Below the pieces are notes generated by a model. The model did no database searches. It was not told the origin of the DNA and saw only the letters and a list, made by a program, of their open reading frames with translations. Below are positions 51,046 to 61,795 of a DNA stretch of 64,000 nucleotides, piece by piece (the first letter of the stretch is position 1; every line of letters begins with the position of its first letter). The DNA is from Sthenelais limicola (taxonomy: Eukaryota > Annelida > Polychaeta > Phyllodocida > Sigalionidae). Where the stretch lies: positions 19,511,067 to 19,575,066 of the forward strand of contig OW804094.1 in assembly GCA_942159475.1 (NCBI GenBank). The letters run 5' to 3'. The translations under genes and the position numbers were made by a program.

Positions 51046-52338
51046 ATGGACAATTTCTCCTTCACCTCTGAACAGCCAGAACCATCAAACAACACATTTG
51101 GTAGCACACCAATGGGCTCAATCACATGTCTGACCTCTCAGGCTGACCATTACAACACCTTCTACCTGGTTCTGACCGTCTCCCTCCTGGTGCTAGCCGT
51201 GTTAGGCAACATCCTCACGGTTGCAGTGATGCGGAGACCGACCTTCAAGCACACAGCAAATGGTTGGACTCTTCTAACTCTGGCACTTTCTGATCTCTGC
51301 GGTGCCTGGACATCCCCACAGTCTGGCTTCATCATTGGTTATATGGCAGGTCTGACAGAGCTTGGGTGTTACATGATTGCTCCACATTTGGTATTTCTAA
51401 CCATTAGTGAACTTCTGATTCTTCTCTTTACTCTAGAACGGTTGGTGGCAGTAAAATTCCCTTTCAAAGTTTCCAGGATTTTTACTCTTGAAAATACAAA
51501 AATCTGTATTTGTTTCATCATAGTGACTGGGTTTTTGCAGAATGCCTATTTACTGTTGATCATCTTCAGGAACCCTTATGATAATAGTTCAGGCCGGACG
51601 CATTTCTCACAGGCAAAGGTCTGTTTTGTGCTTATTGACTGTTTCCTCATATTAACTATCAATCTAATCACTGCTATCTCTCTTCGGATGGGTTCAGCAA
51701 AGTTTATGAAAAGTCAAACTGTGGGGAACAGACATACAAACCAGAGGACCGATTCAAATATTGAACCTCACTTCAGTGGTACTGAAACTACTGAACCTTC
51801 AGTTGATGCCAACCCAGATATCATCAGCAATGAAGCAGATGGACAATCCCTACATGGCAACCAATCCAGGAAGATGGTAATATTTAGTTTAACAGAGACC
51901 TCATGCTTTAAAAGTGACAAAAAAGAAAACAAATATGAACATTCCGGTGGGACAGATTCAGTAGATATTTCTGATCCATCATTAAGCAGAGGAGAGAGTG
52001 AAGTACCACTGCGCACGAGAATTTCTAAGGTTAGGGATGTGAATAGGGGCAGAGGCAGTGTGAAGAGGAAAAGAATGACCAAGAAGGCAACATGGATGCT
52101 TGTATTTACAGGCATCATCTATGTCCTGACATCTCTGCCTGTATACATCCTAATTGCCTACTGCTTCCTGGTAGACAAAAGTGAGAGTTCTTGTTCATCT
52201 TACACGCTAATCTTTGTTTTAAGATTCCTCCGAGAATCAAATTGTGCTATAAATTTCATTGTTTATGTTTTACTGGGGAATACTTTTCGCCGAGAGTTGA
52301 TCCAAATGTTTGTATTTAAACAACCACAGAATAAATAA
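51046..52338 (+). CDS. Class A (rhodopsin-like) GPCR, neuropeptide-receptor type
   Basis: An uninterrupted 430-residue receptor. The start has a strong Kozak context (A at -3, G at +4). The N-terminus has NFS and NNT glycosylation sites. TM1 about 40-62 (LGNILTVAV), TM2 about 74-96 (LALSDL with the conserved Asp), TM3 about 107-130 with Cys in LGCYMI, ending LERLVAV in place of E/DRY. TM4 about 150-172, TM5 about 190-213, a basic ICL3 of about 135 residues, TM6 about 349-373 (LTSLPVYI), TM7 about 382-408 ending NFIVYVLLGNTFR (N-x-x-x-Y form of NPxxY). It most resembles peptide receptors, but the ligand cannot be told. TTATATTTCTAG at 51015-51026 could be an acceptor for a 5' UTR exon. Confidence 0.95.
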   Translation: MDNFSFTSEQPEPSNNTFGSTPMGSITCLTSQADHYNTFYLVLTVSLLVLAVLGNILTVAVMRRPTFKHTANGWTLLTLALSDLCGAWTSPQSGFIIGYMAGLTELGCYMIAPHLVFLTISELLILLFTLERLVAVKFPFKVSRIFTLENTKICICFIIVTGFLQNAYLLLIIFRNPYDNSSGRTHFSQAKVCFVLIDCFLILTINLITAISLRMGSAKFMKSQTVGNRHTNQRTDSNIEPHFSGTETTEPSVDANPDIISNEADGQSLHGNQSRKMVIFSLTETSCFKSDKKENKYEHSGGTDSVDISDPSLSRGESEVPLRTRISKVRDVNRGRGSVKRKRMTKKATWMLVFTGIIYVLTSLPVYILIAYCFLVDKSESSCSSYTLIFVLRFLRESNCAINFIVYVLLGNTFRRELIQMFVFKQPQNK

Positions 52339-52339
52339 A
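52330..52339 (+). terminator. Poly(A) signal overlapping the GPCR stop codon
   Basis: AATAAATAAA contains two overlapping AATAAA hexamers, 52330-52335 and 52334-52339, spanning TAA at 52336. If used, the 3' UTR would be only about 20 nt. Confidence 0.45.
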
Positions 52340-52383
52340 TCCTTTGGATTGGTGTGATTTGTTCACAACTTTTGAAAATTAAC

Positions 52384-52799
52384 TGTGATCCGTTTCATGA
52401 AAATGAGTCATAAGTCGCAAAATAAGGATTTTGAGATGTTATCATATTTGAAAAGAGGAGATCAAGCTGATTCCAATGGTAGTAAACACTAGGACACCTA
52501 ATAAATATTTCTATATTTTAAATTTGATATCTTTACTTTTGAAAAAAAAAAGTTTGCAATGTTTCTTGATTGTTAATTACCAGCAAAGTAACTAAATGTA
52601 CTCCATACGAAGGCCTTCAAAACGCAAAGATATATTCAATACAATGTCCCAAAATATGTTACATGGATGTGAATGACTGTAAGCGCTAAACCCTCTAAGA
52701 ATCAGAACATTTCAATAAAGAGATCTTGTGGGGGGGAAAAACACCTAGAAAAACATTAATTTTGCGACTTTCGACTCTTTTCCTGGAACGCGTCACAAA
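52384..52799. mobile_element. MITE A downstream of the GPCR
   Basis: CTGTGATCCGTTTCATGAAA at left, TTCCTGGAACGCGTCACAAA at right. It begins 46 bp after the stop codon. Confidence 0.87.
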
Positions 52800-53084
52800 T
52801 TTGTTCTAACAGCTTATTATAGCTTATAACAAGTCAATTCTATATAATACAAGGTATACAGGTAAATGAGTCACAATGATAAAACATTCATGTGAAAAGA
52901 TTAAAAAATCTCCTCACTACCAAGGGCCTCTCATGTGAAATAAGATACACAGTATTTACAGCAATGGCGATTGGAAGGCTCTAAAACAATATCTGCGTGG
53001 CAATAATGACAGGGTGAATTAATTCGCTAATGTATTTATTTCATGGACTAAATGTCAAAACGACCTGAAAAGATATGTGATATT

Positions 53085-53425
53085 GAAAAGAATCAAAAGT
53101 TCCTTGAAGCCCCGTTGTTTTTAACAATCGTACTGAATTTGTGATGTGATGACAAAAAAGTTCAAAAATATTGTTGTGTAAATATCACCCATGTTCCATT
53201 GATTACGTCTGTATCAACAAAAGCAAAATGTCAGTATTAACTAACTGGCAAGCGTTGTCAAAAGAAATATTAAACATTAAATATTTAAAATTATAATAAT
53301 ACCTATATGTTCATCAAATCGAAAAAGAAAGCTTTTCTATTGTTTTTTTACTTGAGTCTGTGAGAATATCACTGTATACCACCGAAACCAGCTCAATAAT
53401 TTTCTTTTAAAAGAAATAGAAATTG
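53085..53425. repeat. Second copy of the repeat at 28960
   Basis: CCCGTTGTTTTTAACAATCG then CTTGAGTCTGTGAGAATATC then GAAACCAGCTCAATAA. Confidence 0.65.
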
Positions 53426-53584
53426 GTAGAATTAATTAACGTGATTAGCCAGTCCAGGCAGTCCAGGCCCAAACCATATGATCACATAAGTATAATAATA
53501 AGATAACGTCAGTGATTGGACGCCTACTGCGCTAATCGGTTTCTTGGCCTGGGACTAGGCGTTCTGACGGGATTATAACAACAT

Positions 53585-53680
53585 TTTGCGGTCTGGAATT
53601 ATACTGGCAATTTACGGTTTGAGGCAAGAGGATTTCCCTCCGTTTGAAGGGATTCTTATCTTTGGGCCTAGACTTGATGG
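53585..53680. repeat. Second copy of the repeat at 28104
   Basis: TTTACGGTTTGAGGC then TTTCCCTCCGTTTGAAGGGA then CTTTGGGCC. Confidence 0.7.
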
Positions 53681-53927
53681 GGCAATTGGTTGGGTGGGGA
53701 CATTGGCTTTGGGAGAATCTTAGAGAATTAAGATATCTTGAAATGCTAATGCAGATTTTATTATATCATATTACATAATTAGTATGCAATAGTGATTAAC
53801 CACATTGTTATCAATAGTATAAATCAATTAGGGTCTGTGATTATAAGTTATATCCATAATATAACAATTTTACGGACCACATTACTTGTAATTCATGGAC
53901 TTTTAAACTTGCACGTGTGAAATAGGG

Positions 53928-54251
53928 CACTTGCATGTGCCACTGTGCATGTCTGCTACAGTGCATGCTGGGATGGATTCTGTTGAAATCTGACATACAA
54001 ATATCAGCAACATTTGAATGGAAAATTGCAAGACTGTTTACACCAATATCACAGCTTATATGAATGATCTATGAAAACCTAATGCATGATGGGCAGGATG
54101 GAGACCTATGTTATGTAAACATGTAACGCACATGGATATTGATTTCAAAACATTAGTAAATAGTCCATGCTATAGATTTCAGACTGTGCCATTAGTCCCA
54201 TGATTCCATGCAAATCAAGATTCAAAATGGTGGCTGTGCAACTGCCCTATT
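53928..54251. mobile_element. MITE C
   Basis: AATAGGGCACTTGCATGTGC at left, AATGGTGGCTGTGCAACTGC CCTATT at right. Confidence 0.82.
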
Positions 54252-54266
54252 GAAGAGGAACAGGTA

Positions 54267-54521
54267 GCACCTTTGTCTTTCCCCCTCATTAATATTGCAT
54301 ATCGTGGATCGGTCTCCCGTACATGCAAGTCAGGCTTGTGTACTAAGGTTTCTAGACGATATTCTAGACGAATCGTGGCCCGTGTGAAAACCATTTTCGC
54401 CGAATGCCTCTGTAACAGAGAACCTCCTTACCTCCAAACCCTATCCAATGGACTTTTCTCCCTTGATCCGATCTTAGACTATCTAATCCTTTCACCAATT
54501 GAAAGGGAATTGCATCAATAA
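54267..54521 (+). other. Unrecognised 80-codon open frame
   Basis: Open from just after a TAG to TAA at 54519, with RRYSRRIVARVKTIFAECLC and SPIERELHQ near the end. It has no ATG at the start, no domain I know and no clear splice sites. It lies between a MITE C and a SINE-like element, so it may be chance or a decayed fragment. Confidence 0.2.
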
Positions 54522-54559
54522 CTACATGCGTGCGGAAGAAATCCGAGTCCCAGAGGTGA

Positions 54560-54700
54560 AGATATTAGTGAAATTAAAAAATAAAATGACTCGAAAATAA
54601 GACAAATATAAAAATGGCTGGCTCCTCTAGAATTTGAACCCCCAATGTGCTGATTAGAAGTCCAAAGCTTTAGCCACTTAGCTATAGGGTAATTCATTAG
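54560..54700 (-). mobile_element. tRNA-Arg-like SINE or pseudogene
   Basis: On the minus strand TAGCTAAGTGGCTAAAGC resembles a D-arm/A-box. CTTCTAA is an anticodon loop with TCT. GGGGGTTCAAATTC is a T-arm/B-box, followed by AGGAGCCA. The 5' acceptor does not pair, so it is not a working tRNA. The following ATTTTCGAGTCATTTTATT tail matches the element at 16468. Confidence 0.6.
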
Positions 54701-54739
54701 GGCACATGCATATAAACAATTACATTGATTCATCACAAT

Positions 54740-55501
54740 TAAGGTTTACTTAAGTCCCCCATTGTCCTCATGAGGATTGAGGAGAATGGGGGAAATACAC
54801 TATGTTTGAAAGTCCCTTTGTTTGACTACTTAATAACTCAAACTAATCATAAAAATATATCTTGCAACTGCATTCTATTTCTATAATAAGCGAATGCAGG
54901 ACTAGTTCTGCAAGCTTCCTGGACGATCAGCGTCTCTTATATCTCCTATGCAGGGGCATCGGAACTGGGGGGAAAGGGGGACATATCCCCCCCACCCAAA
55001 TTTCTATGCCATAAGAAAAGGTCAAACCCAATACTGTAAAGGTCAAAGTCAGAGGATTTATCTGAATTAATCCAACCTGTTTTGCAATTCTGGGTCTTTA
55101 ATGATAGCTAAATGTCTATCCTTATCTCAATCTTCTCTGGAATACTAAGATAACTATACATTTCAAACATAAAGGGTGACCCTGTATAATTTCTTAGGTC
55201 ATAGATTCTATAGCTTGTGTAGGCCTAAGCTTAGGATTGAGAGTCCTAATTATGGGAAATTTCCCGGGTCACTTTTATGTGGTTTCGTATATATATTCAT
55301 TTTGTATTCAGTATACATGTACAATAATACAATACTGAAAAGGTCACAACCATCTACAGTTAGGTATTCCTGGTCGACCATAAACCATAGATCTAGTGTA
55401 ATAAAACTTTGCAAAGTTTGTTATTATGGGGCAAATTACTAAAACAAATAAAAAAATAACAAAACAAAAACGTCAAAAATATTACAATTATATTAAAACA
55501 T
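54740..55501. other. Intergenic, no recognised gene
   Basis: TCCTCATGAGGA lies at about 54765 inside a short palindromic TCCCCCATTGTCCTCATGAG region. No coding signature. Confidence 0.4.
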
Positions 55502-55631
55502 TAGACGACAGAGAACACAACTCGTATGAAAGCTTTAAGTACATTTTATTCTTGTAAAAGCTTGTCTATGTAGAGAACGTGGTCTTTTGAGAAAACACAG
55601 AATCATCGATTGAATTGTCTCAATAAAATAA
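55502..55631 (-). repeat. Split direct repeat B2
   Basis: AGACGACAGAGAACACAACT to TCAATAAAATAAG, matching 55824-55953. It ends at host sequence after ATT. Confidence 0.92.
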
Positions 55632-55690
55632 GAAGCCCTCTTGGGTAAAACTGAAAGTTTTAAAAGACTGTAAGAAGGTGTGGGCGGGTG

Positions 55691-55823
55691 GGCCAGCTTG
55701 CCCCTATCTAGAAGAGTGTGGAAAGTTGCTTTCGAGCCTAGCGTATATATGGTGCTGTTACGTAAGGTACTTGAGTGTTCCGCCCCGCGCCTAATGATTA
55801 GTCATGTGCCATGCCCCGACCAT
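55691..55823 (-). repeat. Split direct repeat A2
   Basis: CCAGCTTGCC-x-CTAGAAGAGTGTGGAAAG to ATGCCCCGACCATT, matching 57901-58033. Immediately joined to B1. Confidence 0.92.
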
Positions 55824-55953
55824 TAGACGACGGAGAACACAACTCGTATGAAAGCTTTGGGTACATTTTATTCTCATAAAAGCTTGTCTATGTAGAGAAC
55901 ATGGTCTTTTGGGAAAACACAGAGTCATCGATTGAATTGTCTCAATAAAATAA
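55824..55953 (-). repeat. Split direct repeat B1
   Basis: Same sequence as B2 with about ten substitutions. It lies just past the recombinase stop codon. Confidence 0.92.
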
Positions 55954-55973
55954 GATTAGCCAGTCACAATAGA

Positions 55974-56180
55974 TTATATTTTCTTTAAAGCTTTGAATAC
56001 TGGGCATGATGCTGGATCATCTACATATTTGTGAAATGCTGACGATTTCCACATTCCGTATTCTTTGATTCTTTCTTGTGCTAGCGGGTCCATCTGAGAT
56101 ACGAATGTCACTGCGCCTCTTCTTATACCATGAATAGTGTAGCCCTTCCCTTTCAGTCCGATCTTGTCAATTCCTTCCGC
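55974..56180 (-). pseudogene. Tyrosine recombinase C-terminal fragment
   Basis: Open to TAA at 55976-55974. It carries GYTIHGIRRGAVTF (the H-x-x-R of tyrosine recombinases), GMWKSS and AFHKY with the likely nucleophile Tyr. The reading frame differs from the upstream RT frame, so the deletion junction near 56180-56200 does not fuse them. Confidence 0.82.
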
Positions 56181-56884
56181 CCATTAGGTGAGTTTATCCC
56201 TTCGCCGTCGGGAAAAGAGTAGTCGATTATGATACATCTTTTGTCAACTTCTCTTTTGGGTTGAGTCATGATAGGCGAAATGTTCACCCATGGGGAGAAT
56301 GGGGGTTGTTTGAAAGGGCCTTTTAAAGTGTTGCATTGCAATTCCTTCTGAATAAAGTCTTGTATTGCCAAAGGATAGTTAGTTGCAGATATGTGATTGT
56401 TACTTTCAGTATTTCTTGTGCTGGGTAGTGAGCCTCTGTACTGTAATGGGAAACCATATTCTACAAATTGAATGAGCCACTGGTCATCTGGATGGCCAGT
56501 GATGAGTTCATACCAGTCCTTTACTCTCAGTGATGATTTTATTTGTTCCCTTGCCCCATATGCATTGTGTGCATTATGTGATTTGACAATGTCATATATA
56601 GCGATTTTTTCTTGGCCTGGTTGTGGTGTAATGTTAGGCCAGTCTTTACGTTCTAGAGCTATATCTTCAATAGTTTCGGGCGAGGGATATGAGAAAATCT
56701 GTGGATCATTGGTTTTACCTAATTCCTCTATTATGTCACCCTGAAACAATTCGGCTCCCTCTCCCACATTGGCACCCGCTCCCTCTTTTGTTGCTTGACT
56801 GGGCCTATCGGTTTGGGGGATCAACACAAGGGGCAATGTGGGGGGAAGCTGCTCTAGTTTTTTTGGGTTTGCTTGTCGTCTTTG
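56153..56884 (-). pseudogene. Reverse transcriptase N-terminal fragment of the YR element
   Basis: Contains YGFPLQYRGSLPSTRNTE, FIQKELQCNTLKGPFKQPPF, PWVNISPIMTQPK and IIDYSFPDG. These are the opening blocks of DIRS-type reverse transcriptases. It stops just after GINSPNG at the deletion junction, before the YADD-type catalytic block. The frame is open upstream of the first possible start and overlaps the end of the gag-like frame. Confidence 0.85.
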
Positions 56885-57843
56885 TCGTTAGGTTTATTCT
56901 TCCTGAATTTTGCCTTCTCATCCAACCCTGATTGCTTCATCGCCTGAATAGCGGTCTGGCGATGATTGCAATCTTTGGACGTATGTGTATATTCGGCCCC
57001 ATTCAGAGCCGAACAGAAAGCGCATACATGAATGAATTCAATAGTGGACTGGGTGTGAGCCCCCTTTGCTTTGCATTTTCCTTCATTGTATTCAGGGCAT
57101 GGGATAGACTTATTGGCTGTTTTATCGGGCTTGGCTTTGAGATATTGGTTAATGCATTCTCTAGCTATCCTATCTGCGTCATACCAGTCCCACTTCTCCT
57201 TAGCCATGTTCACAATGATTGCATTTGACCATTTACGTATACATGACCAGGGGTGGCTATCAATATCTTCTCACAGTTGACCAATATGGTAGAGGATTTT
57301 ATGGGCCTTAGAACTACTCTGTTCTTGTAGTGCCATTTCAGTTAGTCCCCAAATGTGGAGGTAAAACTCTAGGTCTTCAGGGTGCCCCTCCTTTTTAACA
57401 ATGCGCTGTACTTCCCTGGGGAGAAAGGCAAAAGGCCTGTAAGTTTTGGTCTTATCAACACGTTTTTTCTTGTATTTACCTTTATGTCTGTCGAAGTTAG
57501 GGGACATAAGGGAAGAGGCCTCTGACTGGTCTCTTTCTACAGACGTCAACGAGCTGGACCTGGTCGAGAACACAGAGACGTTGCTAGTTGACCATTTCTT
57601 CCTCTTACTAGAATGGGAGGACTTATTGGCCAGGGTACTGCAACGCCTAGAAGTGGACGAATCAGTCCTATGAGTAATTTTCTTATTACCTTTCTCCTTA
57701 GCCGTGGTAGAGGGCAAGCAGCTTCGGCGTGCATTCCCCTGGGCATAAGCCTTCTTCATTTCAGTGAATTCCTTGGCCAGTTTATCGTTCATTGTAGCCT
57801 GTTCGTCGAAACGATTGACCAGTAGGTTTACTGTCTCCATCAA
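56854..57843 (-). pseudogene. gag-like ORF of the YR element, broken by one stop
   Basis: Two open parts in the same frame, 57843-57271 and 57270-56854, are separated only by a TGA at 57273-57271. The first part is basic and Ser-rich with a possible coiled coil (DEQATMNDKLAKEFTEMKKA). The second carries Cys/His clusters CPEYNEGKCKAKGAH, HVCAFCSALNGAEYTH and KDCNHR, as in the zinc-binding gag-like proteins of DIRS elements. Confidence 0.75.
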
Positions 57844-57900
57844 AGTGGGTTTCTTGACACGGCCCTATGACTGGGTTTCGTCCTCAGAACATAGAAGTGA

Positions 57901-58033
57901 CCAGCTTGCCTCGAACTAGAAGAGTGTGGAAAGTTGCTTTCAAGCGTAGCTTATATATGGTGCTGTTACATAAGGTACTTGAGTGTTCCGCCCCGTGCCT
58001 AATGATAAGTCATGTGCCATGACCCGACCATTA
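57901..58033 (-). repeat. Split direct repeat A1
   Basis: Outer 5' repeat of the element in its own orientation. CCGACCATT is followed by host ATTTATAT, so ATT is shared at both outer edges and at the A2/B1 junction. Confidence 0.92.
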
Positions 58034-58138
58034 TTTATATAAATATTTCGCTTCCACACGCTACACATTACATAAGATATTTGATGTGTCACAGGAAAAT
58101 GAGTCACAAATATTTGTGCAGTTACTTGCACCTTCGAA

Positions 58139-58300
58139 AATGCGATGTATTGAAGGAAAATGAGTCACAAGGCGCAAAAGATGGATTTTGAGATGTCAAC
58201 ATATTTGAAAAGATGAGATCTAGGAGGTTCCAATGATGGTAAACACAGGACATCTGATAATTACTTCAATATTTTTCAGGGTTGGAAAATCGAAAAAAAA
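58139..58300. mobile_element. MITE A left end
   Basis: ATGCGATGTATTGAAGGAAAATGAG start and early interior. A lone similar terminus (TGATGTGTCACAGGAAAATG) sits 58 bp before it at 58082. Confidence 0.72.
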
Positions 58301-58809
58301 AATTAAATTAAGATTAGAGGCTTGTTGATTATCTTAATTCAGTCCTACCATAATGATAATACAAGTGGGATCATTTTATATAGTCAAAAAAATACATTGA
58401 TGGGAGGATAATTAATTCGTATATGTTTTATGAATATAATTAAGTATACTGAGCACATATCACCTAAAGACCGCCATTGCATATCCTGACATGAAATCGG
58501 TGGACAATAGGTTTTGGCCAATATCAAGAAGTTTATCATATAATTTTTTCTAGATTTAAGAATGTGCTCCATTGGTTAATGGTAATTTTCCATACAATTT
58601 TTTCTTTATATCTTTTTACAGCTGTACATATTGAATATCGTCCTATGGACATACAATTTATAGGGTGTGTTTCCATACTCAACCCAAAATTACCTTGATG
58701 TGTCTGTCACACATATACCAAATTGTACATGAAGAATTAATGTTTAATCCCCAGAAAAGCAATCGCTATATTCTCCTGTGCTTCAGCAACCAATTAAGAG
58801 CAAAGATAC
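58301..58809. other. AT-rich stretch between two MITE A halves
   Basis: Unrecognised. It may be an insertion separating the halves at 58139-58300 and 58810-59068. Confidence 0.4.
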
Positions 58810-59068
58810 CAATGAAATGTTCTAATTCTATTCTTGTGGTTTGAAGGCCTAGTATGGATTATATTTACTTACTTTACTGGACATCACCCACCCAGAAACA
58901 TTGCAAACATTCAAAAATAAACATATCAAACTCAAAATATAGAAATATTTATTAAGTGTCCTAGTGTTTACCATCATTGGAATCGGCTTGACCTCATCAT
59001 TTCAAATATGATGATATCTCAAAATCCATTTTTTAGCGACTTGTGACTCATTTGCCTAAAACACGTCA
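58810..59068. mobile_element. MITE A right half
   Basis: Interior from AATGAAATGTTCTAATTCTA to GACTCATTTGCCTAAAACAC. Confidence 0.75.
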
Positions 59069-60060
59069 AATATAGGCCTACTCTTTAGGATGACCTCAGA
59101 TATGTAAAGGGTCGATTCCAGAAATTCTAGTGCGATTTTGAGATTTTTGAGAAAAAAAAATACTTCAATTGTGTTGATGCTTATGAGGAAGAAAGGACTT
59201 ACATCGGGCTATATGACTGTAAATCAGCCACAACCTGGGTCAATTATCTTTCCAGATAGAAGCCTCCAAATCATTTGACCCTGGTCAAAGATTCCATATA
59301 CATACATGTATATATATGTATGGAGAATTCTTTTCCTTATAACCCAATTTATTAATAATCCAGATCTAAAGATATGGACTTTTGATACCTTTTCTTGCAA
59401 ATATATGTTTAAAACATAGCACCTTTATATAAAATCCCATATAAGCATTTACAATGAATATATTTCCATACGAATACACCATTTCATATGAATACATCAG
59501 AGTAATGATGCATTTTTATGGAATGGTGTAATTTGATACATCCTTTCTGAAAAAATACCTAAATATAAATGAAATGAATAGTAAATCCTTTCGTTAGGAG
59601 ACAATGGTTGACAATAAGAAACATTTGTATTTTCCAGCCAGTTTTCGAACGTCTATTCATTGGAAAACATGTATTCGTATGGATTCTTTTCATAAAATTA
59701 TAATTCACTGATTGAGAAATCATGTTGGAATCATGAGATTCGACCTGGATATTAAGCTAACGACTTTAAATGTAAATGCAAAAGAGAGTTGATCAAATAT
59801 GAAAAGATTTCTTTTTATAGTAGTTAGAAAATGTATTCGTTGGAAAGTTTTATTTTAGCCAAAATAACATTTCTTATCACCTTAAGGACAAAAAAGCCAA
59901 TTTGAGAATGGAAAAAATTCTATTGATAATGGCAGATAAGTTTTTTAATATGGAATATCAGAATCCCTACAAAAGTAATTGGTTATTTTATTTGTCCTAA
60001 CTTTTGTGTGTATTCTTATGGAAACGTAAAAAACTCTGTTGAAAATAATTGAGCGGTATC
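59069..60060. other. AT-rich intergenic DNA
   Basis: No repeat termini or coding sequence recognised. TTCGTATGGA-type phrases recur at about 59470, 59675 and 60015. Confidence 0.4.
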
Positions 60061-60061
60061 T

Positions 60062-60116
60062 AGTATTATGCAGTGTTACAGAATTGCGCAGTGGCACATG
60101 CAAGTCCCCTATTGGG
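60062..60116. mobile_element. MITE C right-end fragment
   Basis: GCGCAGTGGCACATGCAAGT CCCCTATT. Confidence 0.75.
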
Positions 60117-60361
60117 GACAAAACTCACTTTAAGTTTCTGGCTAACTCGTTGCCACCTGGTGTGACAAATAAGTATTGTTTAGCTGCTTGTGGTGTCCTC
60201 TAGTTCTTCAGAAAGAAACTAAATTCTACAGCCACATCTTAAGACACCTATTTGTGTATCTATATTGCATTTGCTGCATATTTAATACCTCGATGATCGA
60301 GTCCCTTAACTATGTATAATGCTTGACCTAATATGATTGTGTATACGTTAGTCTTTATATA

Positions 60362-60594
60362 AGTCAGATCGTGAAAAAATGTACAATTGGCAGCTCTACA
60401 CATTTCGTAAATCTTTTGCTGAATTAGGTTGCATTTTTGCAATACTAGGTAAATTCAAGTATATTCGGCATTGCATTGACACTAGCAATCGTTTGAGTTG
60501 CTTGAATTGTATTTTGAACTTTATTTTCGTCTGAAATTTGGGTTATTTGAGGGGATTGGTGAGGATTAATTGTACATTTTCTGGCCACTTCACC
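60362..60594 (+). mobile_element. MITE B
   Basis: AGTCAGATCGTGAAAAAATG at left, CTGGCCACTTCACC at right (mixed ends). A MITE A interior fragment follows to about 60815. Confidence 0.82.
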
Positions 60595-60903
60595 TAAATA
60601 CCTTTACCAAATTTCAAGAGATTGTATGAAACATATCCATGCATTTCTAACCTCACCCTATAGAGTATATTCAGCTACGTTATTAGTAATTACCCACCCA
60701 GAAATATTAAAAACTTTGTTTTCCAAAAATGGTAATATCCAACTTATTAGATGCCCTATTGTTTACTATCATTGGAATCCCCTTGATCTCATCTTTTCAA
60801 ATATGATGAGCTCAAGCCACGTCATTCTCATCATATATATCAAGGATGAACCAATCATGTATTCAAATAATAATCGATATTATACACAGAAGGATTGTAT
60901 TAT

Positions 60904-61200
60904 GTGGTCCGTTTTAGGAAAATGAGTCATAAGTCGCAAAATATGGATTTTAAGATATCACCATATTCGAAAAGAGGAGATCAAGCCGATTCTAATGATA
61001 GTAAACATGAAGTACATTTATTTCTATATTTTGAGTTTGATATTTTTATTTTTGAAAAAAAGTTTGCAATGTTGCTGGATGGGTAACTACCAGTAAAGTG
61101 ACCAGTAAAGTAACTAAATATATTCCATACGAAGGCCTTCAAAATGCAAGGAAGTTTCTTTCGTTTGAAGGGACTCTCATTTTAATACAATGTCCTGATT
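60904..61200. mobile_element. MITE A, left two thirds
   Basis: TGTGGTCCGTTTTAGGAAAA at left. The interior contains a duplicated CAGTAAAGTGAC/CAGTAAAGTAAC word and a piece of the TTTGAAGGGACTCTC repeat. Confidence 0.78.
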
Positions 61201-61207
61201 CCGTAGT

Positions 61208-61444
61208 TGGGTCAGATCTTCAGTAAATGTACAATTCGCCTTCACCAATCCCCTCAAATAACCAACATTTAAGACAGAAATGAGCTTAAAAATGCAGTTT
61301 AACATAACAGAACTGATACTTTAAATCAATGCGATACCAAAATATACCCAGATGTACCTGATATTCATCATTTTTTCGCCAAAGTTAGCAAAATTTACTA
61401 AATGTGTACAGCTGCCAATTGTACATTTTCTGAAAATCTGGCCC
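61208..61444 (-). mobile_element. MITE B
   Basis: GGGTCAGATCTTCAGTAAAT at left, CTGAAAATCTGGCCC at right. Confidence 0.85.
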
Positions 61445-61795
61445 AATTATTCTGGCAATAGTACCTATATTCGCGCATACATATCACTCACAGAAATAGC
61501 AGCAAACTACTGCACTACATCCATCTATAATGACCCCTGCTAGGTTAGCATGATCTATAGAAGAAGGATTAATGAAAGGTCTGTAATATATTGATTCGGT
61601 CTATAGCCTTGTCTGACTTGCCCACACACACAATGCAGGGCTGCGATTGATATTGATTGGTAAATGATCGGCGTGAGAGGGTGGTGCCGCATTGGTGGCC
61701 TCTGGTAGGGGTAGGGGTGAATATGGAGGTTAGGGGGGTGGGGGTAGGGTGGGGGTATAGGGTGGGAATGAGGGGTTTGGGTTTGGGGTGAACAT

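Larger units (their letters stand above)
55502..58033 (-). mobile_element. Tyrosine-recombinase retrotransposon (DIRS/PAT/Ngaro type), internally deleted
   Basis: Minus-strand order is A1 (58033-57901), coding region, B1 (55953-55824), A2 (55823-55691), B2 (55631-55502): the split direct repeats of PAT/Ngaro-like elements. B1 directly abuts A2. A1 against A2 and B1 against B2 are each near-identical over about 130 bp. The coding region has gag-like ORFs, the start of a DIRS-type reverse transcriptase and the end of a tyrosine recombinase. The rest of RT, RNase H and most of the recombinase are missing. At 2.5 kb it cannot be autonomous. Confidence 0.85.

Noticed and set aside
54600..54700. 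Functional tRNA-Arg gene
   Set aside because: The D-, anticodon- and T-loop sequences look tRNA-like, but the 5' acceptor does not pair with the 3' end and the anticodon stem is broken, so I call it SINE or pseudogene.
56472..57825. Plus-strand ORFs in the retrotransposon region
   Set aside because: They are antisense shadows of the minus-strand gag, RT and zinc-cluster frames, which show family motifs.
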